29,106 nt of DNA. Origin: JBCCQH01 sp039024435 (GTDB taxonomy: Bacteria > Bacteroidota > Bacteroidia > J057 > JADKCL01). The stretch is from contig JBCCQH010000104.1 of assembly GCA_039024435.1 (NCBI GenBank), positions 1-29,106 on the forward strand, written 5' to 3'. The translations under genes and the position numbers were made by a program. Below the pieces are notes generated by a model. That model was not told the origin of the DNA. It was given only the letters and a program-made list of their open reading frames with translations, and did no database searches. Of this stretch, positions 17,541 through 25,649 are shown in pieces (position 1 is the stretch's first letter; each line of letters begins with the position of its first letter).

Positions 17541-20500
17541 TTGGGGCAAATAGATTGGTAGGGAACCGCCGGGGCGTAGGTGCGCCACTCGACAGGGGTG
17601 AAGTCGCGCGGCAGCACCGCGCAGAAGCCTTTCGCAAGGGTGGCGAGGGAAAGCGGGAAAAGGCGCACTTTGCCGTCGGCGGCCCCGGTCAGCACCCCCG
17701 ATTCATCCGGGAGAAACGCGACCGACCACACCCAGTCCGCGTGGTCGTCCAGCACCAGCGGCAACGCCGCCGGATCCGCCAAATTCCAGATGCGGGCGGT
17801 GCGGTCGTGGCTCACACTGGCCAGGTAGTTGCCGGAAGGCGAAAACCGCAGTTCATTGATGCCCTGTCGGTGACCGGAGAGGGTGATCGGCGCATCGGGC
17901 TGGTCCGGAGAAAAAAGCAAGATCTCTCCGCGGGCCGTGCCCACCGCCCGGTTGCGCCCCGCCGGACCGAGGGCGATGCAAGTGGCCGGGCCCGCGATCT
18001 CCGGCCGGTACCACACCGTACCCGAATCCATCGCCGCCGGCGCCAGGGACCGGACCTCACCCGAATCATTGACCAGGAAAATCGCCCCGCTCCCCGCAGC
18101 GTACGCGAGGTCGTGAACGATGCCGACCGGCTGACCCACTTTCTGAAGTTCGCCTCCGGAAAGCGGGATCCGGAACAACTGGCCGGCATCGCCGGCCACG
18201 CCCAGCGCACTTGCCTCCGGCAGCACCACGAGGGCGTGGATGCTGCCCGGAACCCGCGCCAGCGGCACCAAGGTTCCCCCGGAATCACCCCGGCTCGGCT
18301 CGGTGAGGTAGACTTCACCGGCCTGGGTGGCCACGGCCAGGATGCCGGTCTCCCCGACAAAACCCGTTCCGCGGATGGGCGCCTTCCCGGCAAACACCGG
18401 CTGCGCCCCGCCGGCAACCGGTCCGGCATCCACCCGGCCCCCACCGGAACTCGTCACCAGCAACCTGCCCTCGGCATCGAACTGCAAGCCGCGCACACTC
18501 ACCGGAAGGCGGCGCACGACATTGAAATCGGTGCCGCTGAGAGCCTTGCGGGCGGCGTAGAGGGCGGCGTAAATGTCCGGGACGGGGTCAGCCCCGCCAT
18601 TTTCGGCGTGGAACCGCCAGGCTTGGTAAGCGAGGAGGCCTTTGAGGGTGAGGTCTTCTTTCTGGACGGTGGACCTGATCGCCATGGACCGGGCGATGGA
18701 CAGCAGGCGCAGGCGCTCGGTCTGGGTGCGGGCGGTGACCGCTTCCTGCCGCTGCTCCTGGGCGACTTTTTCGTTGCGCCGGGCAATGTTAGATTGGCGA
18801 TTGGCTTCCTGGGCATTGGCGACGGCGCGGGTCTGGGCGCGCTCGGCGGAATCTTTGGCGATGAGGGCGAGGAGGCGCTGGCGGTCGGCGATGATGCGCT
18901 GGGAATTGGCGTTGCGGCGCTGGGCATCGGCGATGGTGGCCTGCTCGGTGGCGCGCTTCCGGGAGCGAATGGCGGAGGCGGTGCTGTCCTCAGCGGTTTG
19001 CTGGGCGGCAAGGGCTTCGTCCCGCGCGGTGCGGGCTTCTTGCTCCCGCAATTCGGCGATCTCGCGCTGCTGGTCGGCTTCGCGTTTGGCCTGGGTGGCA
19101 AAAATGGTCAACCCAATGGCGATGAGCGCGGCGATGGCAAGCACCGTGGCAAAGATCCGCGCCCGCCGCAGTTTGGCCCGCCGCTCCCGCTCTTTGGCGT
19201 CCAGTTCGGCGGTGTAGGTGGCATCGGACTGCTGAATAAATTGCTCCGTTGCGACAAAGCCCCCGCCCAGACGTTCCGCCCAGACTTCCGAAGGCGCTTC
19301 CTTTTCCCGCCAGGCGGTCGCAAGGTGCAGTTCCGGAGGCCGCCACAAACCGGCTTTGCCTTCCGCGTGCAGCGACATCGCCTCCCGAATCCGCCGGAAC
19401 ATCGCCTCGGAATCGGCTTCTTCGTCCACCCAGCGGGTGAGCCGTTTCCAGACCCGCATAAAGCTTTCGTGGGAAATGTCCACCACCACTTCTTCCGTCA
19501 AGTCCACCGGAGGGTAAGGCAGCACAAAGGAACGGCCCGCCGGGCGAAAGGCTTCCAGAACGAAGCGCACGGCTTCGGGATCGGCGCCGGAGATCGCACA
19601 GATGTCACCGAAGCGGGTGGGACGCCGGATCCCCCGGTTGTCGCTGCCCTTGGTCGTGATGATCCGAAATACGAGCTCGCAGACCCGCTGGGCCCGCGCG
19701 GTCCCCAGTTCCGCGAAGATTTCTTCGGCGTGCAGGTCCAGCGCACTTTCCATCCCCCCGACTTCTTCGTAGTGCCGCAGCAACAGGGGCCCTTCCCCGC
19801 CGGTATCTTCCCGCCAGCGGTTCCAGGTGCGCATGAGGGCGTGCTGCAAGATCGGCAGTTGGTCCAATCGGTCCCCCACATCGTTGAGCAGGCGCGTTTC
19901 CAGTGGAGGCGCAATTTCCCGGTAAAACACCGCCGCCGGCGCGGTAATCGCCGCGCGAAAATTGTCCCGGCTCATGCTCGGCACGAGGTACTGCCCCTGG
20001 TTGATCATTTCTGGTAACCCGGGGAAGCGGCTGCAATCCCCCAGAAAATCTGAGCGCATCGTGAGAATCACGTACACCGGAACCTCGCGCTGGCTTCCGG
20101 CACTGAGCAACAGCCGGACGAAAGAGAGCGCCGCTTCATTGCCCTCGCTGCGGGGCGGAAAGCGAAACAGTTCCTCAAATTGGTCCACGACCAGGAGCAG
20201 ATTGTCGTGGGGACCGAGCAACATGTTGCCCGCCACTTCGACGAGGCCGCGGCTGCTGTGGCGCAGCACGGTCCGAATCATCAGCTCCGGGGCCATCACC
20301 TCGGCTTCGGGATCGGTGCGCTGCAATTCGGCGAGGCCCTGGGTCAGACGTTCCAGCGGAGCATTGCCCGGCCGGATCACCGCCACTTTCCAGTGCGACC
20401 CCGCCGTGACCATGTGCCCGCTGTGCAATGCGGGCAACAATCCTGCCTTGACCAGCGACGACTTGCCCGAACCCGAAGCGCCGAGCACCGCCAGAAAGCG

Positions 20501-20653
20501 GCTTCGGCGCAAACGCCCCGCCAATTCGTCCACCTGGGTTTCCCGCCCGAAAAAAAGGTGGTTTTCGTTTTCGCGAAACGGACGCAAACCCACGTAGGGC
20601 ATCGTGTGCGGCCCTTCGTTGATGGTGGGATAGCTGGTCTTGGGGATATTCAT
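17537..20653 (-). CDS. Membrane-spanning STAND NTPase (nSTAND1-type) with coiled coil and WD40-like propeller
   Basis: This protein has 1038 residues. The N-terminal PYVGLRPFRENENHLFFGRE is the signature of nSTAND1 NTPases. Walker A is GASGSGKSS (58-66), Walker B is LLLVVDQFEEL (about 152-162), and LTMRSDFLG (198-206) resembles the family's sensor region. A winged-helix/helical region follows to about 470. Residues 489-499 are strongly basic (RERRAKLRRAR) and precede a membrane segment (500-520, IFATVLAIAALIAIGLTIFA), then a long coiled coil (about 523-655). The C-terminal part (about 705-1020) is a propeller in which only the last blades look like canonical WD40 repeats (FSPSGNYLASVSHDRTARIW). 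It ends with a Cys-containing tail common in this family. The basic residues before the helix put the NTPase inside and the propeller outside. STAND proteins are ligand-triggered switches; here the propeller is the likely sensor. The gene starts 11 nt after the TIR gene. Another in-frame ATG lies at codon 18. Confidence 0.92.
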   Translation of the reverse strand: MNIPKTSYPTINEGPHTMPYVGLRPFRENENHLFFGRETQVDELAGRLRRSRFLAVLGASGSGKSSLVKAGLLPALHSGHMVTAGSHWKVAVIRPGNAPLERLTQGLAELQRTDPEAEVMAPELMIRTVLRHSSRGLVEVAGNMLLGPHDNLLLVVDQFEELFRFPPRSEGNEAALSFVRLLLSAGSQREVPVYVILTMRSDFLGDCSRFPGLPEMINQGQYLVPSMSRDNFRAAITAPAAVFYREIAPPLETRLLNDVGDRLDQLPILQHALMRTWNRWREDTGGEGPLLLRHYEEVGGMESALDLHAEEIFAELGTARAQRVCELVFRIITTKGSDNRGIRRPTRFGDICAISGADPEAVRFVLEAFRPAGRSFVLPYPPVDLTEEVVVDISHESFMRVWKRLTRWVDEEADSEAMFRRIREAMSLHAEGKAGLWRPPELHLATAWREKEAPSEVWAERLGGGFVATEQFIQQSDATYTAELDAKERERRAKLRRARIFATVLAIAALIAIGLTIFATQAKREADQQREIAELREQEARTARDEALAAQQTAEDSTASAIRSRKRATEQATIADAQRRNANSQRIIADRQRLLALIAKDSAERAQTRAVANAQEANRQSNIARRNEKVAQEQRQEAVTARTQTERLRLLSIARSMAIRSTVQKEDLTLKGLLAYQAWRFHAENGGADPVPDIYAALYAARKALSGTDFNVVRRLPVSVRGLQFDAEGRLLVTSSGGGRVDAGPVAGGAQPVFAGKAPIRGTGFVGETGILAVATQAGEVYLTEPSRGDSGGTLVPLARVPGSIHALVVLPEASALGVAGDAGQLFRIPLSGGELQKVGQPVGIVHDLAYAAGSGAIFLVNDSGEVRSLAPAAMDSGTVWYRPEIAGPATCIALGPAGRNRAVGTARGEILLFSPDQPDAPITLSGHRQGINELRFSPSGNYLASVSHDRTARIWNLADPAALPLVLDDHADWVWSVAFLPDESGVLTGAADGKVRLFPLSLATLAKGFCAVLPRDFTPVEWRTYAPAVPYQSICPK

Positions 20654-20664
20654 GCACCGTGCAT

Positions 20665-22152
20665 TTAGGATTGCTGAATCGCTTGTATGAATTGGTCCAG
20701 TTCGGATTCCGGTAACTCGCCATCGTAGGCTTCCACGACCTCGCCTTCGATGGTCATGAAGTCTTCTTTTTCGTCGGTTTCATCCCCCGCGAGCAGGATC
20801 AGGGGCTTGGTGGCGTAGGGCTTTTTCCGGCCCAGACCGGGAGCTTTGCGGAGTTCACTGAGCTTGGTTTCGACCCAGAGATCGGTGACCTGCCCGTAGT
20901 AGATGATGACCGCATCGGCATCGACCAGCTTGCTTTCGTGGGCGGTGCGGATGGCGGCTTCCTCGCCTTTGAAGGCGGGGATCTTAACCTCGACTTCCTG
21001 GGCCATCATGTAGGCGCGCAGGGGCTTGACCAGTTTTCGGTCCAGTTGGTCACAAATGAGGTAGACCCGCTTCAGGCCGGTGTCGGGCTCGACTTCGGGC
21101 GGGGGCGGGGGCGGCTTGAGCTTGTCAAATACCACCGTCTTGAGGCCTTCCATGGTGTCCTCAATGATGTCGGCGCCGAACTGCAGGCCAGCGTCGGCTT
21201 TGAGGCGGTCGACAAACTCGGCGGCGCGGTCCTCGTGGAACTCGATTTTGTTCGGCACCCAGACCAGGCGTTCCAGCCCTTCTCCGTCCGCGCGGTCGCG
21301 GGCCACATCGGCGGCGATCCGGTTCTGCAATTCGGTGACCGAGGCATCGGCGCCTTCCGGGATGATGCCGTAGTTCGCACCGAGCAGGTGGATCACGAGG
21401 TCGGATTCTTCGAGGAAGCCCCGGCACCAAGGTTCAAATTCGTCCTTGACGAGCGGAAATTGTGTATTGGGGACCACGCGGCAACCTTTGGCCTGGAGCT
21501 CCCGCTTGAGCGCGTCCCGGTAACCGATGACGTCAAAACTGGGAAAGGAGAGGAAGACGGTCTTGTCGAGGGCCGGCGCGGCCCCGTTTTCGCCCCCCTG
21601 CTTGTCCAGCGAGTGGATCAGGTTGGCGATGTCGGTGGCAATCTCGTAGGCTTTGGCCAAAAACTGCTCCTCAGCACTCTTCCCAAAGACACGGTTGAAT
21701 TCCCGGGTGCGCCCGGACTCCTCGTCCATGGAAAAGAAGGCGTAACCGAGCATGTCGCGGAGCTTGTCCGGCTGGTCGTCCAAGGGCACGGGTGATTTGA
21801 GCACCTTGAAGACCCGAAACTGATTGTCGATGCTGGTCAACTGCGCTGCTTCCGCCGTCGCCAAAAAAGTATCCCGTTCCAGTTCGCACCAGGGAGAAGT
21901 CATATAGGCCGGCGACATGATCGTGATCAGCACGCCGGTGCTGTTGATGCTGTCGCGGATGTCATCGGTGAGTTGGGTATTGCCGGTCATCGTCCGCACG
22001 TCCCGCCAGATCCGCGGGCGCCGGTGCATCAACTGGTTGAGAAATTTGTCCACGACACTGTGAAAATCAGATACCCAACCGTTGGCCTCTTCGGCGAAGG
22101 TCACGTTGTCGCGGTGGGTATAGCTGATAAATATGTCGTTGTTGAACTGCAT
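20665..22152 (-). CDS. Triple TIR-like protein: TIR, DUF4062-like, TIR-like
   Basis: This protein has 495 residues and no signal or membrane segment, so it should be cytosolic. Residues about 5-160 form a TIR domain: DIFISYTHRDN (strand A and box 1), then SPAYMTSPWCELE, in which E92 is three residues after C89 of the WCxxE motif, the position of the catalytic glutamate in NAD-cleaving TIR domains. Residues about 197-345 resemble DUF4062 (KTVFLSFPSFDVIGYRDALK, VIHLLGANYG, SVTELQ). After a run of prolines (347-352), residues about 360-460 form a third flavodoxin-like, TIR-like domain (KRVYLICDQLDRK, DADAVIIYYG). It is followed after 11 nt by the STAND gene. TIR domains either cleave NAD or act as adaptors. 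E92 favours catalytic potential in the first domain; the other two lack an obvious equivalent and may be scaffolds. Activity is not proven by sequence. Confidence 0.88.
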   Translation of the reverse strand: MQFNNDIFISYTHRDNVTFAEEANGWVSDFHSVVDKFLNQLMHRRPRIWRDVRTMTGNTQLTDDIRDSINSTGVLITIMSPAYMTSPWCELERDTFLATAEAAQLTSIDNQFRVFKVLKSPVPLDDQPDKLRDMLGYAFFSMDEESGRTREFNRVFGKSAEEQFLAKAYEIATDIANLIHSLDKQGGENGAAPALDKTVFLSFPSFDVIGYRDALKRELQAKGCRVVPNTQFPLVKDEFEPWCRGFLEESDLVIHLLGANYGIIPEGADASVTELQNRIAADVARDRADGEGLERLVWVPNKIEFHEDRAAEFVDRLKADAGLQFGADIIEDTMEGLKTVVFDKLKPPPPPPEVEPDTGLKRVYLICDQLDRKLVKPLRAYMMAQEVEVKIPAFKGEEAAIRTAHESKLVDADAVIIYYGQVTDLWVETKLSELRKAPGLGRKKPYATKPLILLAGDETDEKEDFMTIEGEVVEAYDGELPESELDQFIQAIQQS

Positions 22153-22175
22153 AAACGAGGTGCGGATTTAGCGGA

Positions 22176-25100
22176 TCAAGCTCGGTTTTGCCGGACCTGG
22201 GCGACGGTGTAGGTCTTCCCTCCGCCGGGTTTGGGGCCGCGGAGGATGAAGTCCGATCCCAATTCCAACAGGTTGGTCGGGTTGTAGCCTTTGGCCGCAC
22301 CGTGGCGGCTGCCCGGATCGAAATATTGGTAGTATACTTTCTGGTTGCGGATGACCTTGCCCACGATGACGACGTAGTGCTCGGTGGTGTTGTCGGCGTT
22401 GTAGGAGGCGGTGCGCCCATCGTCGACGCCCACCATGACCGGCCGCCCAGCACTGATCTCCCGGTCGATGTACTTCGCGCCGAGTTCGCTCTGTTGGGCC
22501 ATGGCAAATCCTTGTCCGTCTTTCTGGTGAAAGGTGGCGATCCGGTCGGATACATCGTGCTGGATACCGCTGACCTTTTGCTTCACCATGGCATTGGCGG
22601 TGTCCCAGCAGCAAACGCTGTTCTTCTTGCCCGCGTAAGCCTTTTCGCTTTCGCGCAGTCCGCGGCCTTTTGAACTGGCGGCAACGTCGGGAAACTGGCT
22701 GATCCACTGCTCGGGGCGCAGGACGGGCGCAATCTCCTGCGTCCCGATTTGGTAGTTGCGAAACTCGGTCATCAGTTTGAGGCGGGCCTGCAGACGGCGC
22801 AGGGTATTGCCCCCGGGGTCCACTTTGCCGTCGGCGCGGCGGACCCCCATGCCGTAGGCTTGGAATTCACGGATGGCCTCGGTGGTTTGCGCAAGGCCAC
22901 TCACGGTTTCGTCGGCGGGCTTGCTGGCGAGTGCCTGGTATTCGCGGGGATCGCGCAGGTAGCCCAGGGCCAGCAGTTGTGCCTGAATGGTGCGCACGTC
23001 GGCGGCGCGGTTTTCGGCGTTGTGACCGACACTTTTTTCGATGGTCGCGCCGCTGGGAGCGGCCGGGGGCGGTGCGGTACGGGCGGCAGGCGAGGCCGGT
23101 GGGCGGGCGGGAGTCGCGGACGGGGAAGCCGCCAGGCCGCGCAGCGCCTTTTGGAAGTCGCGCACCCGGACCGGGGTTTGGCGGAACCAAGCGCTGTCTT
23201 CGACTTCGCGGACGGCTTCGTTCCAGCGGTGGGCCTGCAGCAAGCTCCAGGTTTTTTTGAATTTGTTTTTCCAAGCGGTGCCGAGCTGAAAATTGACCGA
23301 GGCCAGGGCCTGGACCAGGGGTTCGGAATCGACTTTGAGCTGGGTGGCTTGGTCTTGCGCCGCGCGGTAGGCTTTGCGGGCGTCTTGTTGGGCCCATTGG
23401 CGGAGGGTGGCTTCGGGCACTTCGGCCCCGACCGGATAGCGGCGCTTTTCTTCGACGGTGAGCAGGTGCCCCAGGCCGGCGGTGGGCTTGCCCAGGGAAT
23501 CGAGGTAGACTTTGGTGCGCCAGCCTTCCCGGAGGCGCAGGTGGGCGAGGAAGGCTTCCGGAACCGCGTCTTTTGGGGCGGCGGGGGTCCGCGGGGGACG
23601 GGCCTCGGCGGCGGGCGGCGGGGAAACGGGAGGACGGGGTTCGGCGGGTGGGGGGCTGGACGCGGTACGGGGGGCCGCCGCAACCCGGGCGCGCGCTTGG
23701 GCGTAGGGCGAAAGCGCGGGGGCGGATTCCGGTTCGGATTCCGCAATGGGTAGGGGGGATTCTTCCGGGGTGGGCGGAACGGATTCTTCGGCGGCGGGCG
23801 TACTGAACCACGATTGCGGGGATTCGGTACCGTTTTCCGGGCCAGTGGACGCTGCTTGCTCCGCGGTGGGCGGGGCGTATTCCGGCGCGGGCGGCGGGGG
23901 ACTGGCCGGGCGGGCGGGCGCATCGTATTTGCGGCCGTAGCCGTATTTGACCTCAGCGATGCGCTGCTTGACGTCGAGGGAGCGCATCTTGTATTCCGCG
24001 TCGAAATCGGCCACCTTTTCCTTCAATTCCTGCTGTTTGAGCCGGGTCATTTTGTCGACCGCTTCTTCCAGCATGGCGGCGATCATCGACGAGAATTCCT
24101 CCAATTTATCGGTGGTGAGCTGTTCGTCTTCCAGGAGGTGCCGGGTAAAGGTCTGGTCCGCCTGGTGCAACTGGCGCAGGTAAGCGAGGAAGATGACCTT
24201 GAAATTCATGAGGGTATTGACCGAGCGGAAAACCTTTTTGCGGGGATTGGCAATCAAGGTCCCGTAGACCACGCCGAGCGTCCCCAGTCCGCCGAGTCCC
24301 ACCCCGACAAAATTGTCTACGGTATCGGTGATGAAGGCGTAAATCATAAAGGCCACCAGCATGACGATCCCCAACCCAAACACGACCACGTCCATGCTGA
24401 TCGCAATCCGAAATCCGGTGCGGGCTTCTTCCATCGTCTCGTCAAAGCGCTTTTGGAATTTGTCCTGCTCGCCCAGGAGCATGGTTTTGAAATCGTCGAC
24501 CGCTTTTTTGCGGGCACTCAGCTTTTGGACGGCGGCCGAGCCCCCCATTTCCGCCATAAGGGTGCGGGTGATTTCTTCCTGGTCGGGCGATCCGGTGGCC
24601 AGGGATTGGTGGAGCAAATCGGTTACCGCAGCTTTGTCCTCCGACATCCAGCGCAGGGAGATCGCGTAGTTGTTGCGGCTGTGGGGATTGTTGTCCGCCA
24701 AACTCGCCTCCAAAATGCGCTGCACGGCTTTTTCCAACCCGATCACTTGGACCAGGGCCCGCGCGGCGGCTTTGATCATGTCCAGGGAGCCGGCGCGGAG
24801 TTCTTTGAGCAGCAAGTACTCCGCATCCGCCAATCCCAAATCGCCCAGGGCTTCCACCGCCGCCCGCCGCACGCCGGCCAGGGTACGGGTATTCCCGCTG
24901 TTCTGGACGAAGGTCAGCAAGGCCCGGGTCGCCCGGCCCCGTTCCGCCCGCGCGGCTTCCGGCAGCGCCCCCAGGGCTTGCACCGCCAGTAGCCGGGTGC
25001 GGGGATCGCTGCCCTGGCGGTTGAGCACTTCAGTGACCAGTCCCACCGTGGGCAGGACCGGACAGATCTCCAGTACCCGCAGGACGTCCTGGCAACGGCC

Positions 25101-25649
25101 CTGGATGTCCAGCGGAACCTGGCCATTGCCCCGGGCGGCGGCCTGCAACCAGGCCCGCAAGGGGGTGGTCAGGTGGGTTTCCCATTGGGGATCGCGCTTT
25201 TGCGCCCAAAACACGGCGCAACTCAGCACCAAGAGTTTGTGATCGGGGCCGGGATCGCCCTGCCCAAACTGGCGGAGTGCCCACTGCGCCACTTCGGTCA
25301 CTTTGGGCGTACCCGCGGCAATGCAACCAGTAAAGGCCCAATAGCGCACCCAATGGTCCGGCTCAAATTCGGGCTGCACGTGGCGCAGCAGCAGGTTGAT
25401 GCCCGCTTTGTTGTCCCCGACGATTTTGCCCAGTTGACCGAGCAAATAGCCCCGGACAAAGGGGACCGCAAAGGCGGGGTGATCCGGCGATTCGGGTTGG
25501 GCGGCGTCGACGATGCGCTGGACCAGCACTTTGGTTTCGGAAGGGTCCAAACGGGCCACGGCGGCCCGGGCGGCATCCCGGCCCTCGGCGGAACCGGGCT
25601 GCTCGGACATCAAGTCAAATATCTGGGTGGCGGTGAGTTGGGTATTCAT
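22176..25649 (-). CDS. HEAT-repeat/membrane-hairpin/GH24 lysozyme/papain-like peptidase chimera
   Basis: This protein has 1157 residues. Residues 1-370 are HEAT-like helical pairs (RRAAVEALGDLGLADAEYLL). Two membrane helices lie at about 415-440 and 447-467, with a short TDTVDN loop between them and basic residues on both outer sides. A coiled coil (500-570) and a proline-rich linker (575-695) follow. Residues about 698-840 match phage T4-type lysozyme (GH24): E708, D717 and T723 reproduce the E-x8-D-x5-T spacing of the T4 active site, followed by AGLGH. After another proline-rich linker, residues 871-955 resemble a peptidoglycan-binding helical domain (IQAQLLALGYL). Residues 1000-1157 look like a papain/C39/C70-type peptidase with C1014-W1015, H1091 and D1111 as candidate catalytic residues. 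The start overlaps the DUF4230 stop (ATGA). Basic flanks of the hairpin predict that both ends, including the lysozyme, face the cytosol. Confidence 0.88.
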   Translation of the reverse strand: MNTQLTATQIFDLMSEQPGSAEGRDAARAAVARLDPSETKVLVQRIVDAAQPESPDHPAFAVPFVRGYLLGQLGKIVGDNKAGINLLLRHVQPEFEPDHWVRYWAFTGCIAAGTPKVTEVAQWALRQFGQGDPGPDHKLLVLSCAVFWAQKRDPQWETHLTTPLRAWLQAAARGNGQVPLDIQGRCQDVLRVLEICPVLPTVGLVTEVLNRQGSDPRTRLLAVQALGALPEAARAERGRATRALLTFVQNSGNTRTLAGVRRAAVEALGDLGLADAEYLLLKELRAGSLDMIKAAARALVQVIGLEKAVQRILEASLADNNPHSRNNYAISLRWMSEDKAAVTDLLHQSLATGSPDQEEITRTLMAEMGGSAAVQKLSARKKAVDDFKTMLLGEQDKFQKRFDETMEEARTGFRIAISMDVVVFGLGIVMLVAFMIYAFITDTVDNFVGVGLGGLGTLGVVYGTLIANPRKKVFRSVNTLMNFKVIFLAYLRQLHQADQTFTRHLLEDEQLTTDKLEEFSSMIAAMLEEAVDKMTRLKQQELKEKVADFDAEYKMRSLDVKQRIAEVKYGYGRKYDAPARPASPPPPAPEYAPPTAEQAASTGPENGTESPQSWFSTPAAEESVPPTPEESPLPIAESEPESAPALSPYAQARARVAAAPRTASSPPPAEPRPPVSPPPAAEARPPRTPAAPKDAVPEAFLAHLRLREGWRTKVYLDSLGKPTAGLGHLLTVEEKRRYPVGAEVPEATLRQWAQQDARKAYRAAQDQATQLKVDSEPLVQALASVNFQLGTAWKNKFKKTWSLLQAHRWNEAVREVEDSAWFRQTPVRVRDFQKALRGLAASPSATPARPPASPAARTAPPPAAPSGATIEKSVGHNAENRAADVRTIQAQLLALGYLRDPREYQALASKPADETVSGLAQTTEAIREFQAYGMGVRRADGKVDPGGNTLRRLQARLKLMTEFRNYQIGTQEIAPVLRPEQWISQFPDVAASSKGRGLRESEKAYAGKKNSVCCWDTANAMVKQKVSGIQHDVSDRIATFHQKDGQGFAMAQQSELGAKYIDREISAGRPVMVGVDDGRTASYNADNTTEHYVVIVGKVIRNQKVYYQYFDPGSRHGAAKGYNPTNLLELGSDFILRGPKPGGGKTYTVAQVRQNRA

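Noticed and set aside
17541..17588. Upstream in-frame ATG that would add 16 residues to the barrel protein
   Set aside because: It would lie deep inside the STAND gene and put a non-signal sequence ahead of a clean signal peptide; the ATGA overlap at 17540 is the better start.
16521..20017. Plus-strand frames of 346 and 903 codons opposite the barrel and STAND genes
   Set aside because: Antisense shadows. The minus strand carries the signal peptide, barrel strands, Walker motifs and propeller, while the plus frames show only low-complexity composition.
20652..20664. 13-base palindrome (ATGCAC/GTGCAT arms) over the STAND start codon
   Set aside because: The arms leave only a one-base centre, so no stable RNA hairpin forms. 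As an isolated DNA palindrome inside an operon it is probably chance created by the ATG and its complement.
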